Source: Pinus tabuliformis | Taxonomy: Eukaryota; Streptophyta; Pinopsida; Pinales; Pinaceae | Reading direction: 5' to 3' | DNA: 64,000 bases | Assembly (NCBI GenBank): GCA_031772625.1 | Contig: CM062804.1 | Location: 276,117,174 to 276,181,173 of the forward strand | Shown: piece after piece, positions 56,409-64,000 of the stretch | How positions within the stretch are numbered: the stretch's first letter is position 1 | How the letters are laid out: every line of letters begins with the position of its first letter | The notes under the pieces: generated by a model | Told to the model about the DNA's origin: nothing | The model's database searches: none | What the model saw: only the letters and a program-made list of their open reading frames with translations | Position numbers and translations under genes: made by a program

Positions 56409-57388
56409 TTGACAGACTTACCAAGTATGCACACTTTTGTGCATTATCACATCCATTTAAAGCCAGTACAGTTTCTACTGCATTTATGGAAACAGTTCAA
56501 AAGCTACATGGAAACCCAAAGATTATTGTAAGTGACAGAGATCCCATTTTCACTGGAAATTTTTGGACAGAATTATTTTCTTGTCTTGGTACTCAGTTAG
56601 CTCATAGCTCATCTTATCATCCTCAATCTGATGGGCAAACTGAGATAGTAAACAAATGTTTGGAAGGATATCTTCGTTGCTTTGTATCTGATAAACAGAC
56701 ACAATGGGTCAAATGGTTGCCTCTGGCTGAATGGTGGTATAACACTTCCTTCCATACAACAACAAAAATGACCCCATTTATGGCACTTTATGGGTATCAA
56801 CCACCATCCATCACATCATATTTAAGAGAAAATTCTAAGGTTCAGGCAGTGGAACATCACATCGAACATCAACAACAAGTCCTCCAACTCTTAAAGGATA
56901 ACCTCGTGTTGGCACAAAATAGAATGAAACAACAGGCAGATCAACATCGCAGTGAAAGAAGTTTTGATGTAGGTGATTGGGTATTCCTACGGCTACAACC
57001 ATATAAGCAAATGTCCCTAAAGCAAGCTAAGAAGGATAATAAATTATCACCAAAGTATTATGGTCCGTACAAGGTGTTGCAAAAGATTGGTACTATGGCA
57101 TACAAATTGGAGCTTCCTGCAGCTTCTCGATTGCACCCAGTTTTCCATGTTTCATGTTTAAAGAAGGTTATAGGTGACAAGCTCCCAATTCAAACAATAT
57201 TGCCAGAACTTGACGAGGAAGGAAAAATTATATTGGAACTGGAAGCAGTCACAGAAACAAGAACTCGACAGCTACGAAATCGATCAATTTCAGAGTATCT
57301 TATCAAGTGGAAGAACTTATCCGCTGAAGATTCCACATGGGAGGATGAGAATTTTATGCAGAAGTATCCAGAACTACTCAAGCGTTGA
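56255..57388 (+). CDS. Integrase core and chromodomain of element G (frame-shifted continuation)
   Basis: The ORF overlaps the previous one and continues its protein in the next frame: [20 protein letters not shown] (first catalytic Asp), [16 protein letters not shown] (second Asp), [20 protein letters not shown] (catalytic Glu), then [19 protein letters not shown] and [20 protein letters not shown]. It ends with a chromodomain (about residues 335-375: [20 protein letters not shown]), which in chromoviruses directs insertion to marked chromatin. All D, D, E residues are present. The ATG is internal; without its neighbour's shift it would be the C-terminus of one polyprotein of about 1,490 residues. 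Stop at 57386-57388, just before the polypurine tract. Confidence 0.88.
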   Translation: MFGLPKNKVETIKTPGLLQPLSIPSQRWEEVSMDFITGLPKSEGKSVIMVVVDRLTKYAHFCALSHPFKASTVSTAFMETVQKLHGNPKIIVSDRDPIFTGNFWTELFSCLGTQLAHSSSYHPQSDGQTEIVNKCLEGYLRCFVSDKQTQWVKWLPLAEWWYNTSFHTTTKMTPFMALYGYQPPSITSYLRENSKVQAVEHHIEHQQQVLQLLKDNLVLAQNRMKQQADQHRSERSFDVGDWVFLRLQPYKQMSLKQAKKDNKLSPKYYGPYKVLQKIGTMAYKLELPAASRLHPVFHVSCLKKVIGDKLPIQTILPELDEEGKIILELEAVTETRTRQLRNRSISEYLIKWKNLSAEDSTWEDENFMQKYPELLKR

Positions 57389-57403
57389 GGACAACACTTT
57401 TTT

Positions 57404-57417
57404 GAAGGAGAGGGGCA
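57404..57417 (+). promoter_or_regulatory. Polypurine tract of element G
   Basis: GAAGGAGAGGGGCA directly before the 3' LTR at 57418. Confidence 0.85.
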
Positions 57418-57750
57418 TGTTGGGTCCCTATAATACTAGTGATTACCCCATTACTATTGTAGTTATACCCCTTATTTATATTGTTGTGCTCCTATTACCC
57501 CCATATTGTTATTTCTGTGCCCCATAGAATCCCTCTATTGTTATTTTTGTGGCTTTATATTATTATTGTTAGGTCGGCTGGATTATATTGTGACTCCTTA
57601 GACTCCTATATATAGAAAGGAGGTTTTTTCATTTGTATCATCCAAGAATTGTTCATTTATGTAATGTAAAGGAGGTTGCCCCCTCGAAGAGGCTGAATTC
57701 TAAGGAGTGGATTTATCTTTTCTATCTTTTCTTGAGCTGGTTTCATAACA
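57418..57750 (+). repeat. 3' LTR of element G
   Basis: 333 bp, same ends as 51914-52246, with seven substitutions and no indel between them. Confidence 0.95.
57607..57614 (+). promoter_or_regulatory. TATA-like box in the 3' LTR of element G
   Basis: TATATATA followed by GAAAGGAGG; it keeps the canonical form that the 5' LTR has lost. Confidence 0.5.
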
Positions 57751-57755
57751 CAATC
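57751..57755. repeat. Right target-site duplication of element G (CAATC)
   Basis: Identical to 51909-51913. Confidence 0.95.
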
Positions 57756-58150
57756 AGATTCCTCCATGGGCTCGATGATGCCTGCCGTGAGCATCTTGTC
57801 TAGTTCTAAATGAACCTTCTCCTTGTATTTAGAATTTAAGCGATACAACCTCTACTTAACTGGCTTCACATCGGGTTTTAATGTGATCTTCATTACCCCT
57901 AAATCTCTGATTATTCCCTTCAAATCCATAAACTTGGTCGAGAATAGGTCATGATATTCGCAGAGTAATTCAACGACCTTATCCACCGTCGGGCCGTCCC
58001 AATAGTCTCTAATATTTGCAATTTTAGGTTCCACCTCCATACCAATATTCACCTACATAGTCTTCACCAGCGTGGTTATGTCAGGGTTCTCAATCTGTGG
58101 TCCCTGAACCTTGTGGTGGCCTTCAGTTTCGGGAATGTTAATTTTCCACG
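57756..58150 (-). pseudogene. Pre-RT connector and RT start of element F
   Basis: Minus-strand reading gives VNIGMEVEPKIANIRDYWDG, VELLCEYHDLFSTKFMDLKG, GVMKITLKPDVKPVK, a stop, RLYRLNSKYKEKVHLELDKM and AGIIEPMEESD, where the insertion of G cuts the RT fingers. The reading resumes with WVSPMVV at 51913. The frame is the same on both sides once G and one target copy are removed. Confidence 0.82.
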
Positions 58151-58244
58151 GATATTTGTCTTCTTCTTCAACAATTACATTATAATATTCCAGCGCGCAC
58201 TTCAACTGAGTAGCCCATTCAAGCTAAATTGATTCTACTAGCTC

Positions 58245-58901
58245 CTATGGTATCCTAAAGATGGCTGCTTTTACCTCTTGTAACGCTTCATCAATACTGT
58301 CCCACTCATCCTCAAAACTGAAGGTCATCACGAACCCTTCACGTAGAACATCCCATTCACCTGTCCTGTGCCGGAGCTCTGTTTCTATATACCAGTGCAT
58401 TAGTAAAACATCCAAAGTATGATAGAGCAGGTGTACCCACTCAGGCTGTGGCTTCTCCCCATAAGCCTGCACCCATTTGGCTAGATGTGTGCATGGATCA
58501 TCCTGCCCATTGTACATATCTGTCAGTTGCACCCTAGGCTTCCCAAATCGTAAGCACATCATTCCCCTACACTCGCACCAGTCGTCAAAGCTCCCTTTGT
58601 GCGTACCCCACCACCTCGTGGGCGTAGCGCATAGTAGCCAATCCAAGGCCTAGAAGCATTGCTTTTCGGGCACCTCCCTTTTGAATTTATTCAAGAAGTT
58701 TTCTACCTCACCTAGGCCATCATAAGTAGGCAGGTCTCTTACTTCTATTGATACACAGCACATCGACCTTGTCATCATATTACAATTCAGTGTAGTTACC
58801 TCATGTAACCAATTTTTCCATCGCTCTGTCTCCTCATCTAAATCCGACGTATAGGAGATTTTGTGCTCCCATGCAATCTGCCCATCCGTAGTGGGATTCA
58901 C
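58245..58901 (-). pseudogene. Second gag-like module of element F, between protease and RT
   Basis: In the same frame as protease and RT, 58901-58245 reads SIEVRDLPTYDGLGEVENFL, NKFKREVPEKQCF, a stop, ALDWLLCATPTRWWGTHKGS, MYNGQDDPCTHLAKWVQAYG, EWVHLLYHTLDVLLMHWYIE and WDVLREGFVMTFSFEDEWDS. The pattern YDGxGxVxxFLxxF...ALDxxL...ARWW and DDPxxHLxxW...FxHTLD...W is that of a Retrotrans_gag capsid domain, apparently in two successive units. The element already has a gag with knuckles upstream (61160-60159). A capsid-like module at this place in pol is unexpected. It could be a captured or duplicated gag, or a lineage-specific spacer. Only two stops interrupt it. Confidence 0.65.
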
Positions 58902-58970
58902 CCAGTCCTAGTTTTGCATTGTTACCTTATAGATGCAGTCCAAATCATCATCACTTTCATTGTCACACAC

Positions 58971-59438
58971 TCACTTTGTATAGCGTGATCCTTCCACAAG
59001 GCCCAGGGGTATAGCTACGTGTAGTGACTTCTTCTCAAAAATCATCTTGTGCTTCTTCAGATTAATCACCCTGTTCATGCCAGTGGCCCAATCAATTCCT
59101 AGTAGCATGGGGTAGGGATTGCTGTCATCAACAATCTCTATCACTTCAAAGTCTACTAGCGCACTCGCTCCCTCAATGTCCACAGTTATGCCCTATAATC
59201 GCCCCATGGGTATTATTTTCTGTTGGTTCACCATTCATAGTTGAATAGGAGACCATTGCAGTGTAGGTCTCCCCATTCGCTCCCATGTCTGATTCAACAG
59301 AACTTTTGCATCCGACCCTAAATCCAGAATTACTTGGTCCATTTCATATTCTCCAATTTTTGCGGCTAGTCTCATTTCTCTTCCCATTCTTGTCTTATGT
59401 TTTCCGATCTTCTGGACTATATGCGGTTCTCCTAGCAT
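58971..59438 (-). pseudogene. Aspartic protease of element F
   Basis: At 59438-59235 the minus strand reads GREMRLAAKIGEYEMDQVIL, then DLGSDAKVLLNQTWERMGRP, a retropepsin active-site segment in which the triad is D-L-G instead of D-S/T-G, as in several plant gypsy lineages. After a stop, 59183-58971 continues GASALVDFEVIEIVDDSNPY and PMLLGIDWATGMN, the conserved C-terminal part. It lies in the same frame as the gag before it and the module after it. Confidence 0.8.
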
Positions 59439-60158
59439 GGTCCCAGCGCATCTGTTAATGAGTTATTGTAACCCTTTTACCACCTTACTGTCGCGTAGTA
59501 GCTTCATACATGTTTCCAGGAATGTTGTGAGCATGGATGGGTCCATCTCCGACTTTGGTCGATATTTTCTTCCTGAAGTGGAGGCATCAACGAAGCTCTT
59601 CTTAGCTTCCATGCATGTTTCCCAAACGCGCTACAAATCAAACTCTGCTTCCTTTGCTGGAGCTTTGTGAACCTAAGTACTATCCTCTAGTTGTTTTCCT
59701 TTGTCATCTCCCATCACGATTCCACTTCGGAGCACAATGTTTACATTTGGGTCTTCCTCACGCAGCTTAGACCTCATCATCTGTAGGTTCTAAGTCGGGG
59801 GAGGCGGTAGTGCTCCTTTGTCACGTATCCTAGCTATCAGCGTAGGAAAATCTTCGGTCTCATGATCAAACAAGTTGCAATACAAACATAACGGTAACAT
59901 TGGGTTTTTACAATCATGGGCATAATGTCTTGACCCTCTGTAATTGTAGCATATCAACTGTCCGCGACCTCTTCTAGGTCCCCCTCCTCCTCGGCCTCAT
60001 CCGCGCCCTTGAAATCCTGTTTGCGCCACTCCTTCATTCTAGTCTAGGGGTTGCGATTTGACCTGAACTCTGTAGGTGGGAGTTCTATCCATCATCAACT
60101 CATAGCTTCTACAAGTGCGCTCATCATGTCCCATTGACCTACAAAAGTTGAAGAACAA
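59439..60158 (-). pseudogene. Gag C-terminus and linker of element F with further zinc knuckles
   Basis: Minus-strand reading from 60158 gives NFCRSMGHDERTCRSYELMM (a CCHC-like unit whose first Cys is Phe or Asn), a Gly/Arg-rich run GRGGGGPRRGRGQLICYN, then YRGSRHYAHDC and LYCNLFDHETEDF, two more worn knuckle-like units. A linker with DPSMLTTFLETCMKLL leads to the protease. Several in-frame stops. It is part of the same frame as gag and protease. Confidence 0.65.
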
Positions 60159-61160
60159 TTACTGCGAATTTTGTGTATAATTATGTAACAAATGGAAATT
60201 GTTCGTAGCATATTTTCCACCTATTTGACAAATCAGACACCATAAAGCAAGCACCGTGCTAGGTCCTACTTGCGCTTCCAACCTTAATGGCATCGGTCCT
60301 CCTCCTACTAGGTAATTCGTGAAAATCAGGCAATTCTCCTTGTCATGACCTTGACCTTTGCATTTTACGTGCCACACCTCTTCACACACTTCTGGTCGAG
60401 CCATCCTGTCCTGTTTTAGACTCTACATGTCCAGGCATAGATTCTTCAGCTGGGCGTGGATCTGTTGAACTCTTAAGATAGGATCCTGCTTTGGGGTCTC
60501 ATACAGCCTCATCGTGAACTCTAAGGCCTCTGCTTGAGTTGTTCACTTCTATTGTGATAGTGCACTCCTCAGATGTGGTTTTAGTGATGCTACAAACCAT
60601 TCACGATGTTGTCCATCTGTCAGATTCATATTAGCTTTGTGAATCGTACACTTCAGCCTCTGATCCAACTCCCAAGGAGTCTCGCCTGGTAGCATTGTAA
60701 TCTCTTTGAATCTAATGATTGACTGCGCTTCAGACTTCGGCATGCTAAATTCTCTGTTTAGTGCTACTTGGATATCCGTGATTCCTGCATTTGGATTATC
60801 ATTGGAGTGCTTAATATACTAGGTCAATGCGCGGTCTTGTAGGGCACTAACCAGTGTCGCTTTATTTATATTGTCATCTGTAACTCCTTGTGCTTCCCAT
60901 ACGGCTCTTACAATGAACCAAAATTGGTCTGAATCCTCATTTCCCGTTCTCTTGAACACATGCAATTTCACTGTGCTTGCCATATTGAATCGCGGTGGTG
61001 GTGGAGGTGGTACGGGTGAAGATGGAGGTGATGGCGACAAAGCTGGTGGACGTGTGGGTGGGGGTTGTATTTGTAGAATTAATTTTCTTATCAAATGGAT
61101 CGCACTTCGTGGCGAGACCTTCACGAGCTCTTCCTCGTCCCCTCGTGGAGGTGAAATCAT
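60159..61160 (-). pseudogene. Gag of element F
   Basis: Starts at 61160 (MISPPRGDEEELVKV), followed by a proline tract near 61060-61000. The capsid domain is NEDSDQFWFIVRAVWEAQGV, ATLVSALQDRALT, a stop, MPKSEAQSIIRFKEITMLPG, WELDQRLKC and GQHREWFVASLKPHLRSAL. Knuckle-like segments at 60404-60159 read CEEVWHVKCKGQGHDKENC and LWCLICQIGGKYATNNFHLL. The order capsid then CCHC identifies the main gag. Three or four in-frame stops break it. Frame is shared with protease and RT downstream. Confidence 0.78.
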
Positions 61161-61327
61161 GGGGCTAGTTTCTGGTCCCTTATTTTCTTCGTTCCTATAA
61201 GTTTTTCCAGTTCACGTAGCCCCAAACATCAAGGTAACTGCATAACCGTCTTTTCGCACAATAGCATTTTAATCCAAGTATTCAGAGACTTTACATACTT
61301 ACCTCATGGTCCTTTGAGAAAGTGTTT

Positions 61328-61708
61328 CTATGCCTCGTTATAGCTGATTGAGGTGTCGACCACGAACTCCGTAATGAATCCTCCTATAATCCAATTGAGC
61401 CAATGATCAATGGAGCACGCGATCTTATCCTTTGATGCTTCCAACCTTCTTAATAATTCTAGGGTCCACACAATAGGATTGTTGAGTTTCCACCTTCCTT
61501 GGCTATCTGCTAGCTTCGCGATCCACTCGTACAGCTTAGTAGGGAAAGATGTGAAGAAAATTTTGTGGATCTCTGTGTATAGGTAGTAGTCTAACCACTC
61601 TTCTTTTGGTAGTCGTGGGTTCCTATTTTCCTGCGCTGCGAACTCGTGAATTCTTTTGTCCAACCACCCTCAAATTTCCTTCTTAGTTGGATTCCAATGA
61701 TACGACAT
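61328..61708 (-). pseudogene. Small 5' ORF of element F, upstream of gag
   Basis: Begins MSYHWNPTKKEI at 61708, only 23 bases after the primer site, has one stop, then runs 111 codons open from 61663 (EEWLDYYLYTEIHKIFFTSF, LADSQGRWKLNNPIVWTLEL, GFITEFVVDTSISYNEA). It is in a different frame from gag and ends 165 bases before it. It has no motif I recognise; it is Trp- and Tyr-rich and looks globular. Some giant gypsy lineages carry an ORF of unknown role here. Confidence 0.55.
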
Positions 61709-61730
61709 TAGACATATCTCATGCAGATTC

Positions 61731-61749
61731 GGTCCCGACAATGGAACCA
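61731..61749 (-). promoter_or_regulatory. Primer-binding site of element F (tRNA-Glu-like)
   Basis: TGGTTCCATTGTCGGGACC on the minus strand matches the complement of a plant tRNA-Glu 3' end (TGGTTCCGTTGCCGGGAC) except for two transitions. It lies two bases inside the 5' LTR. Confidence 0.7.
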
Positions 61750-62499
61750 TTTGTTGGCTTGATTGGGCCTGACCCAGGTTCAAAGTTATTTAGCCAAAAA
61801 AATCCCTACACTACTAGCCCTTTCGCCATCAGCCCATGGGGTGTGGACTGAAGTCTCACCCGCAGTAGTATGGGGGGATGTTGGAACCAAGTTTCCACAC
61901 CCTCGAGATGTTTGAGGTGTCGATTTAGTCCAACTATGCCTACCTATGTGCAGGTCACTTCATGCATTGTGCTGACCTGCGAGACCTTCGTGATCTATTA
62001 TAATCACCTTCGCGCATCCCTAACCAGGGGCTGAGGTGCTTTCGCGCTACTATGGCATCGATCTGTGCTATTTCCCCAAACTATACCGTAGATCTTACTT
62101 ATCTTCTTAAAGATCTTAGTTAACTTGACGTAAATAGATACTTTATCTCACATTCACTGAATTAACACAGTCACATATGTTCGCGCATCATATAAATAGT
62201 AGAAATGTAATTCATACCCAATGCGTTCAATGCAGAAAACAGAAAAAAAATACACAGGAATGGTATAAAACTTCTCTTTATTAATGCTTTCTACTATTAC
62301 AAACTCGACTCGCCCTGCGCATTTAGCTGCAGGGGTCCGCGTAATCAGCTACGGACTACTAGGCCTCTATGCACTCAACTGTAGAGCCTTCTCCTACTCT
62401 ACGACTCAAACTAGGCTTTACGCTCTAGATACAACTCAACTATTCATCCTTAGGTTTTTCTTATTTTTTCCATTATTGATTTAGAGTTAGAGCCTCGCT

Positions 62500-62508
62500 C
62501 TATTTATA
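62500..62508 (-). promoter_or_regulatory. TATA box in the 5' LTR of element F
   Basis: TATAAATAG on the minus strand, four bases downstream (in element sense) of the palindrome at 62513-62534, then GAGCGAGGCTCTAACTC, a likely transcription start region. Confidence 0.65.
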
Positions 62509-62512
62509 CAAT

Positions 62513-62534
62513 CCCATGGTCTGCAGACCATGGG
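62513..62534. promoter_or_regulatory. Perfect 22-bp palindrome next to the TATA box of element F
   Basis: Arms CCCATGGTCTG and CAGACCATGGG with no spacer, four bases from the TATA-like sequence. The corresponding segment is missing from the 3' LTR. It could bind a dimeric factor or form a cruciform. Confidence 0.6.
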
Positions 62535-62712
62535 TAGATCTATATAACCGAAATTACATTACAAAATTAAGGTTGGACAACACTATGACTCATTTATAAG
62601 ATATGCACTTCACGCCCACAAAATGTGGAGTCTTTACATCAAATTTAGAATTTGTGACCAAAATCTGGGTTGTAAACCCCAAAAATTCCCTCGGGGGATC
62701 CCGCGCCCAACG

Positions 62713-62717
62713 TTATG
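62713..62717. repeat. Right target-site duplication of element F (TTATG)
   Basis: Identical to 44967-44971. Confidence 0.9.
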
Positions 62718-62940
62718 TTTCTATCATTTCGTCCCACCACAAGCCCCCTCGATCTTCCTTTGGCACCCAAGGTCACAAATGACCATCTAGGCATCCTTTT
62801 ACATAGAGATTCCTTCAACACATCTCCATCCTGTAGGGCTTCTTATGAAAAAATAATATTCTGACAAAGATATTTGAATAATTCCATAAGGGCTAGCTTT
62901 TTACAGCTGCTATAAAAACCTTTGCAATTGAAGGAAGGGA
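62718..62940 (-). pseudogene. Endonuclease of LINE E, 5' part
   Basis: Minus-strand reading gives SFNCKGFYSSCKKLALMELF, KYLCQNIIFS, a stop, EALQDGDVLKESL, RWSFVTLGAKGRSRGLVVG and RNDRN, running to the insertion point of F. This is the N-terminal half of the L1 apurinic endonuclease, and it continues in frame-compatible fashion with LGIRSN at 44955. Confidence 0.78.
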
Positions 62941-63957
62941 TGATAATTTATAAACCACCTCAGGGGGCTACACTTCTCTAAGTTCCCCTTGTAAAGAAAG
63001 TTGTTTCCCATATGCTATGTCCAACTTGGATTTCAACTGCGCTTTTGAGAGATTTGATTTTCTACCTTTAGATTTTTGGGGCATAGAGGGCTCCTTAGGA
63101 CTCCCCAACCCACCCATGGAGTCAGGCATGAGTTATTTTTTGTCCCTAAGTGGAAGGTTATAGTGAGGTCCCGCCGAAAGTGAGGGCACAGGTAGTTGGT
63201 TGGGAAACATGAAGGAGGAGGGAACCTCGAGGATAAGGAAAAGGATTGAAGTGATGATTCTATCCAACGAATTGGATATTTCACACTTGGAATTCATAGA
63301 AGATAATAAATGGCTGGAGGGACCAAGCCATGATACAACATAATAAAAAGAAATTAGTGATTCAGATTCAGAGATAATGGAGGGTAAAGGAATATCAACT
63401 AGCTGAGACGTTGGTTCAGTATGTATTACTTTGTTTTGAGCCTCTTAATGTTGCTCGCTTCCTGACCTATCTTGATTCCCTTGAAGACTAGGCATCGTTT
63501 CCTCAATCTCCATTTCATATGGATCGAGATTCCTCTAAACACCCTTAATCACTACTTGTCCTGCTTCCTTCCCCTCCATTGCCTCCTACTCATCAGTCCT
63601 CGAATTTCCCTTCTAACACCTTCTCCTACAAAATCCCAATGGAGAATACCTTGCTAGATGACCATGTTTATGACAACAGTGGCATCAGAAAGAAAATTCT
63701 TCATAATCAATTATATGAGAATGTGTATACCCCTGGATCTAGAAGTTGATTTTTTCCGCTAAACCCTCCTTTGGCTTCAATTTTACCCTTAAGCAAGCCA
63801 TAATTCTATTATTTGTTTCCAAAAATGTCATGTTTTCTTCCAGGAATGTTCCTAAGTCATCCTCGATGGCCCTCAATACATCCCCATAACTAAGAAGGTA
63901 GTGTCGAGAGCTATACCCAGACCAAAATCTGCTCCAGTTTTTCCCTTTACACATCAA
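62941..63957 (-). pseudogene. ORF1 of LINE E (C-terminal part)
   Basis: The open start at 63957-63739 (YGDVLRAIEDDLGTFLEENM, NNRIMACLRVKLKPKEGLAE) is the core of a plant L1 ORF1 RNA-binding protein. It is followed near 63700-63640 by a CCHC knuckle reading CHCCHKHGHLARYS, in which the last Cys is Ser. It ends near 62990 with QKSKGRKSNLSKAQLKSKLD, a basic tail typical before ORF2. Several stops. Confidence 0.7.
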
Positions 63958-64000
63958 ATAATGGTGTCCATTTTTTAAAAAATATCGGAGAAATCACGAA

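Larger units (their letters stand above)
51914..57750 (+). mobile_element. Element G: young, nearly intact chromovirus (Ty3/gypsy)
   Basis: 5,837 bp on the + strand with 333-bp LTRs that differ at only 7 positions by direct comparison, a perfect 5-bp target duplication, a tRNA-iMet primer site and a polypurine tract. Gag-pol is one 1,160-codon ORF followed by a 377-codon ORF in another frame holding the integrase core and a chromodomain. Short LTRs and compact size fit a Reina-like chromovirus, though the exact clade is not certain. It sits inside the RT gene of element F in opposite orientation. Confidence 0.95.
44972..62712 (-). mobile_element. Element F: Athila-like Ty3/gypsy retrotransposon with extra 5' and 3' ORFs
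   Basis: Total span 17,741 bp, of which 5,842 are the chromovirus G and its target copy, leaving about 11.9 kb. On the minus strand the order is LTR, tRNA-Glu-like primer site, small 5' ORF, gag with zinc knuckles, protease, a second gag-like module, RT, RNase H, integrase, and a ~3-kb ORF in the env position. A polypurine tract and the second LTR follow. After subtracting G, gag through RNase H share one frame. Many stops are TAG, TAA or TGA at sites where CAG, CAA or TGG would be expected, suggesting C-to-T decay. An env-position ORF and this primer type favour the Athila group. Confidence 0.92.
61752..62712 (-). repeat. 5' LTR of element F
   Basis: 961 bp, starting TGTTGGCTTGATTGGGCC and ending CGCGCCCAACG in + orientation, where the last base was A in the other copy. 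Carries a TATA-like box and a 22-bp palindrome. Confidence 0.9.
40834..64000 (-). mobile_element. LINE E: L1-type retrotransposon split by elements F and G
   Basis: On the minus strand, ORF1 remnants (63957-62941), endonuclease (62940-62718 and 44966-44309), RT (43954-42165), a zinc-binding domain (42070-41822) and RNase H (about 41580-41310) follow one another. Element F (44972-62712) was inserted inside the endonuclease with target duplication TTATG. The 5' end lies beyond the window. The 3' end near 40834 is uncertain because no clear A-tail is seen. All parts are decayed. Confidence 0.85.

Noticed and set aside
60871..61200. Gly-rich + strand ORF (GGGGGGTGEDGGDGD)
   Set aside because: It is the reverse complement of the proline tract in the gag of element F.
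1..64000. Search for CRISPR arrays, tRNA and rRNA genes, bacterial operons
   Set aside because: No regularly spaced short repeats, no cloverleaf sequence beyond primer sites, and no prokaryotic gene organisation were seen.

Overview
This window is plant nuclear DNA, most likely from a large-genome gymnosperm such as a conifer. That is inferred from the plant-only WUSCHEL-type homeobox gene, the very low gene density, and the many old, nested LTR retrotransposons and L1-type LINEs with plant lineages and tRNA-iMet, tRNA-Asp-like or tRNA-Glu-like primer sites. No bacterial, CRISPR, rRNA or tRNA feature was seen. The one convincing host gene is a three-exon WUSCHEL-related homeobox (WOX) gene on the + strand at 37728-38749, with an intact reading frame and consensus splice sites.

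Layout, left to right. 1-6196: 5' part of a minus-strand Tat-like Ty3/gypsy element (A) that runs off the left edge, with an archaeal-type RNase H between protease and reverse transcriptase. 6197-8038: no recognised gene. 8044-15742: complete but decayed minus-strand Ty3/gypsy element B, TSD CTTCC, tRNA-iMet PBS. 15748-20980: no named family, but a long decayed + strand reading frame of unknown origin (16405-18960). 21200-30099: minus-strand Ty1/copia element C (SIRE/Maximus-like), inserted into the start of an older copia element (H); H and a third copia relic (I) are stacked at 30100-32095. 32096-36846: 5'-truncated + strand L1 LINE (D) with an RNase H domain and a duplicated 263-bp unit in its 3' tail. 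36850-40833: AT-rich island holding the WOX gene and several local duplications.

40834-64000 is a three-level nest. A minus-strand L1 LINE (E) was interrupted in its endonuclease domain by an Athila-like Ty3/gypsy element (F, 44972-62712, TSD TTATG). F was later interrupted in its reverse transcriptase by a young + strand chromovirus (G, 51914-57750, TSD CAATC, LTRs differing at 7 of 333 positions). When G and its duplicated target are subtracted, gag, protease, reverse transcriptase and RNase H of F lie in one frame, broken only by stop codons.

The most unusual content is in F: an extra ORF before gag, a second gag-like module between protease and reverse transcriptase, and a roughly 1,000-codon ORF after integrase in the env position. 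The divergent WOX gene is the other main point of interest. Apart from G, which is close to intact, all mobile elements look long dead.
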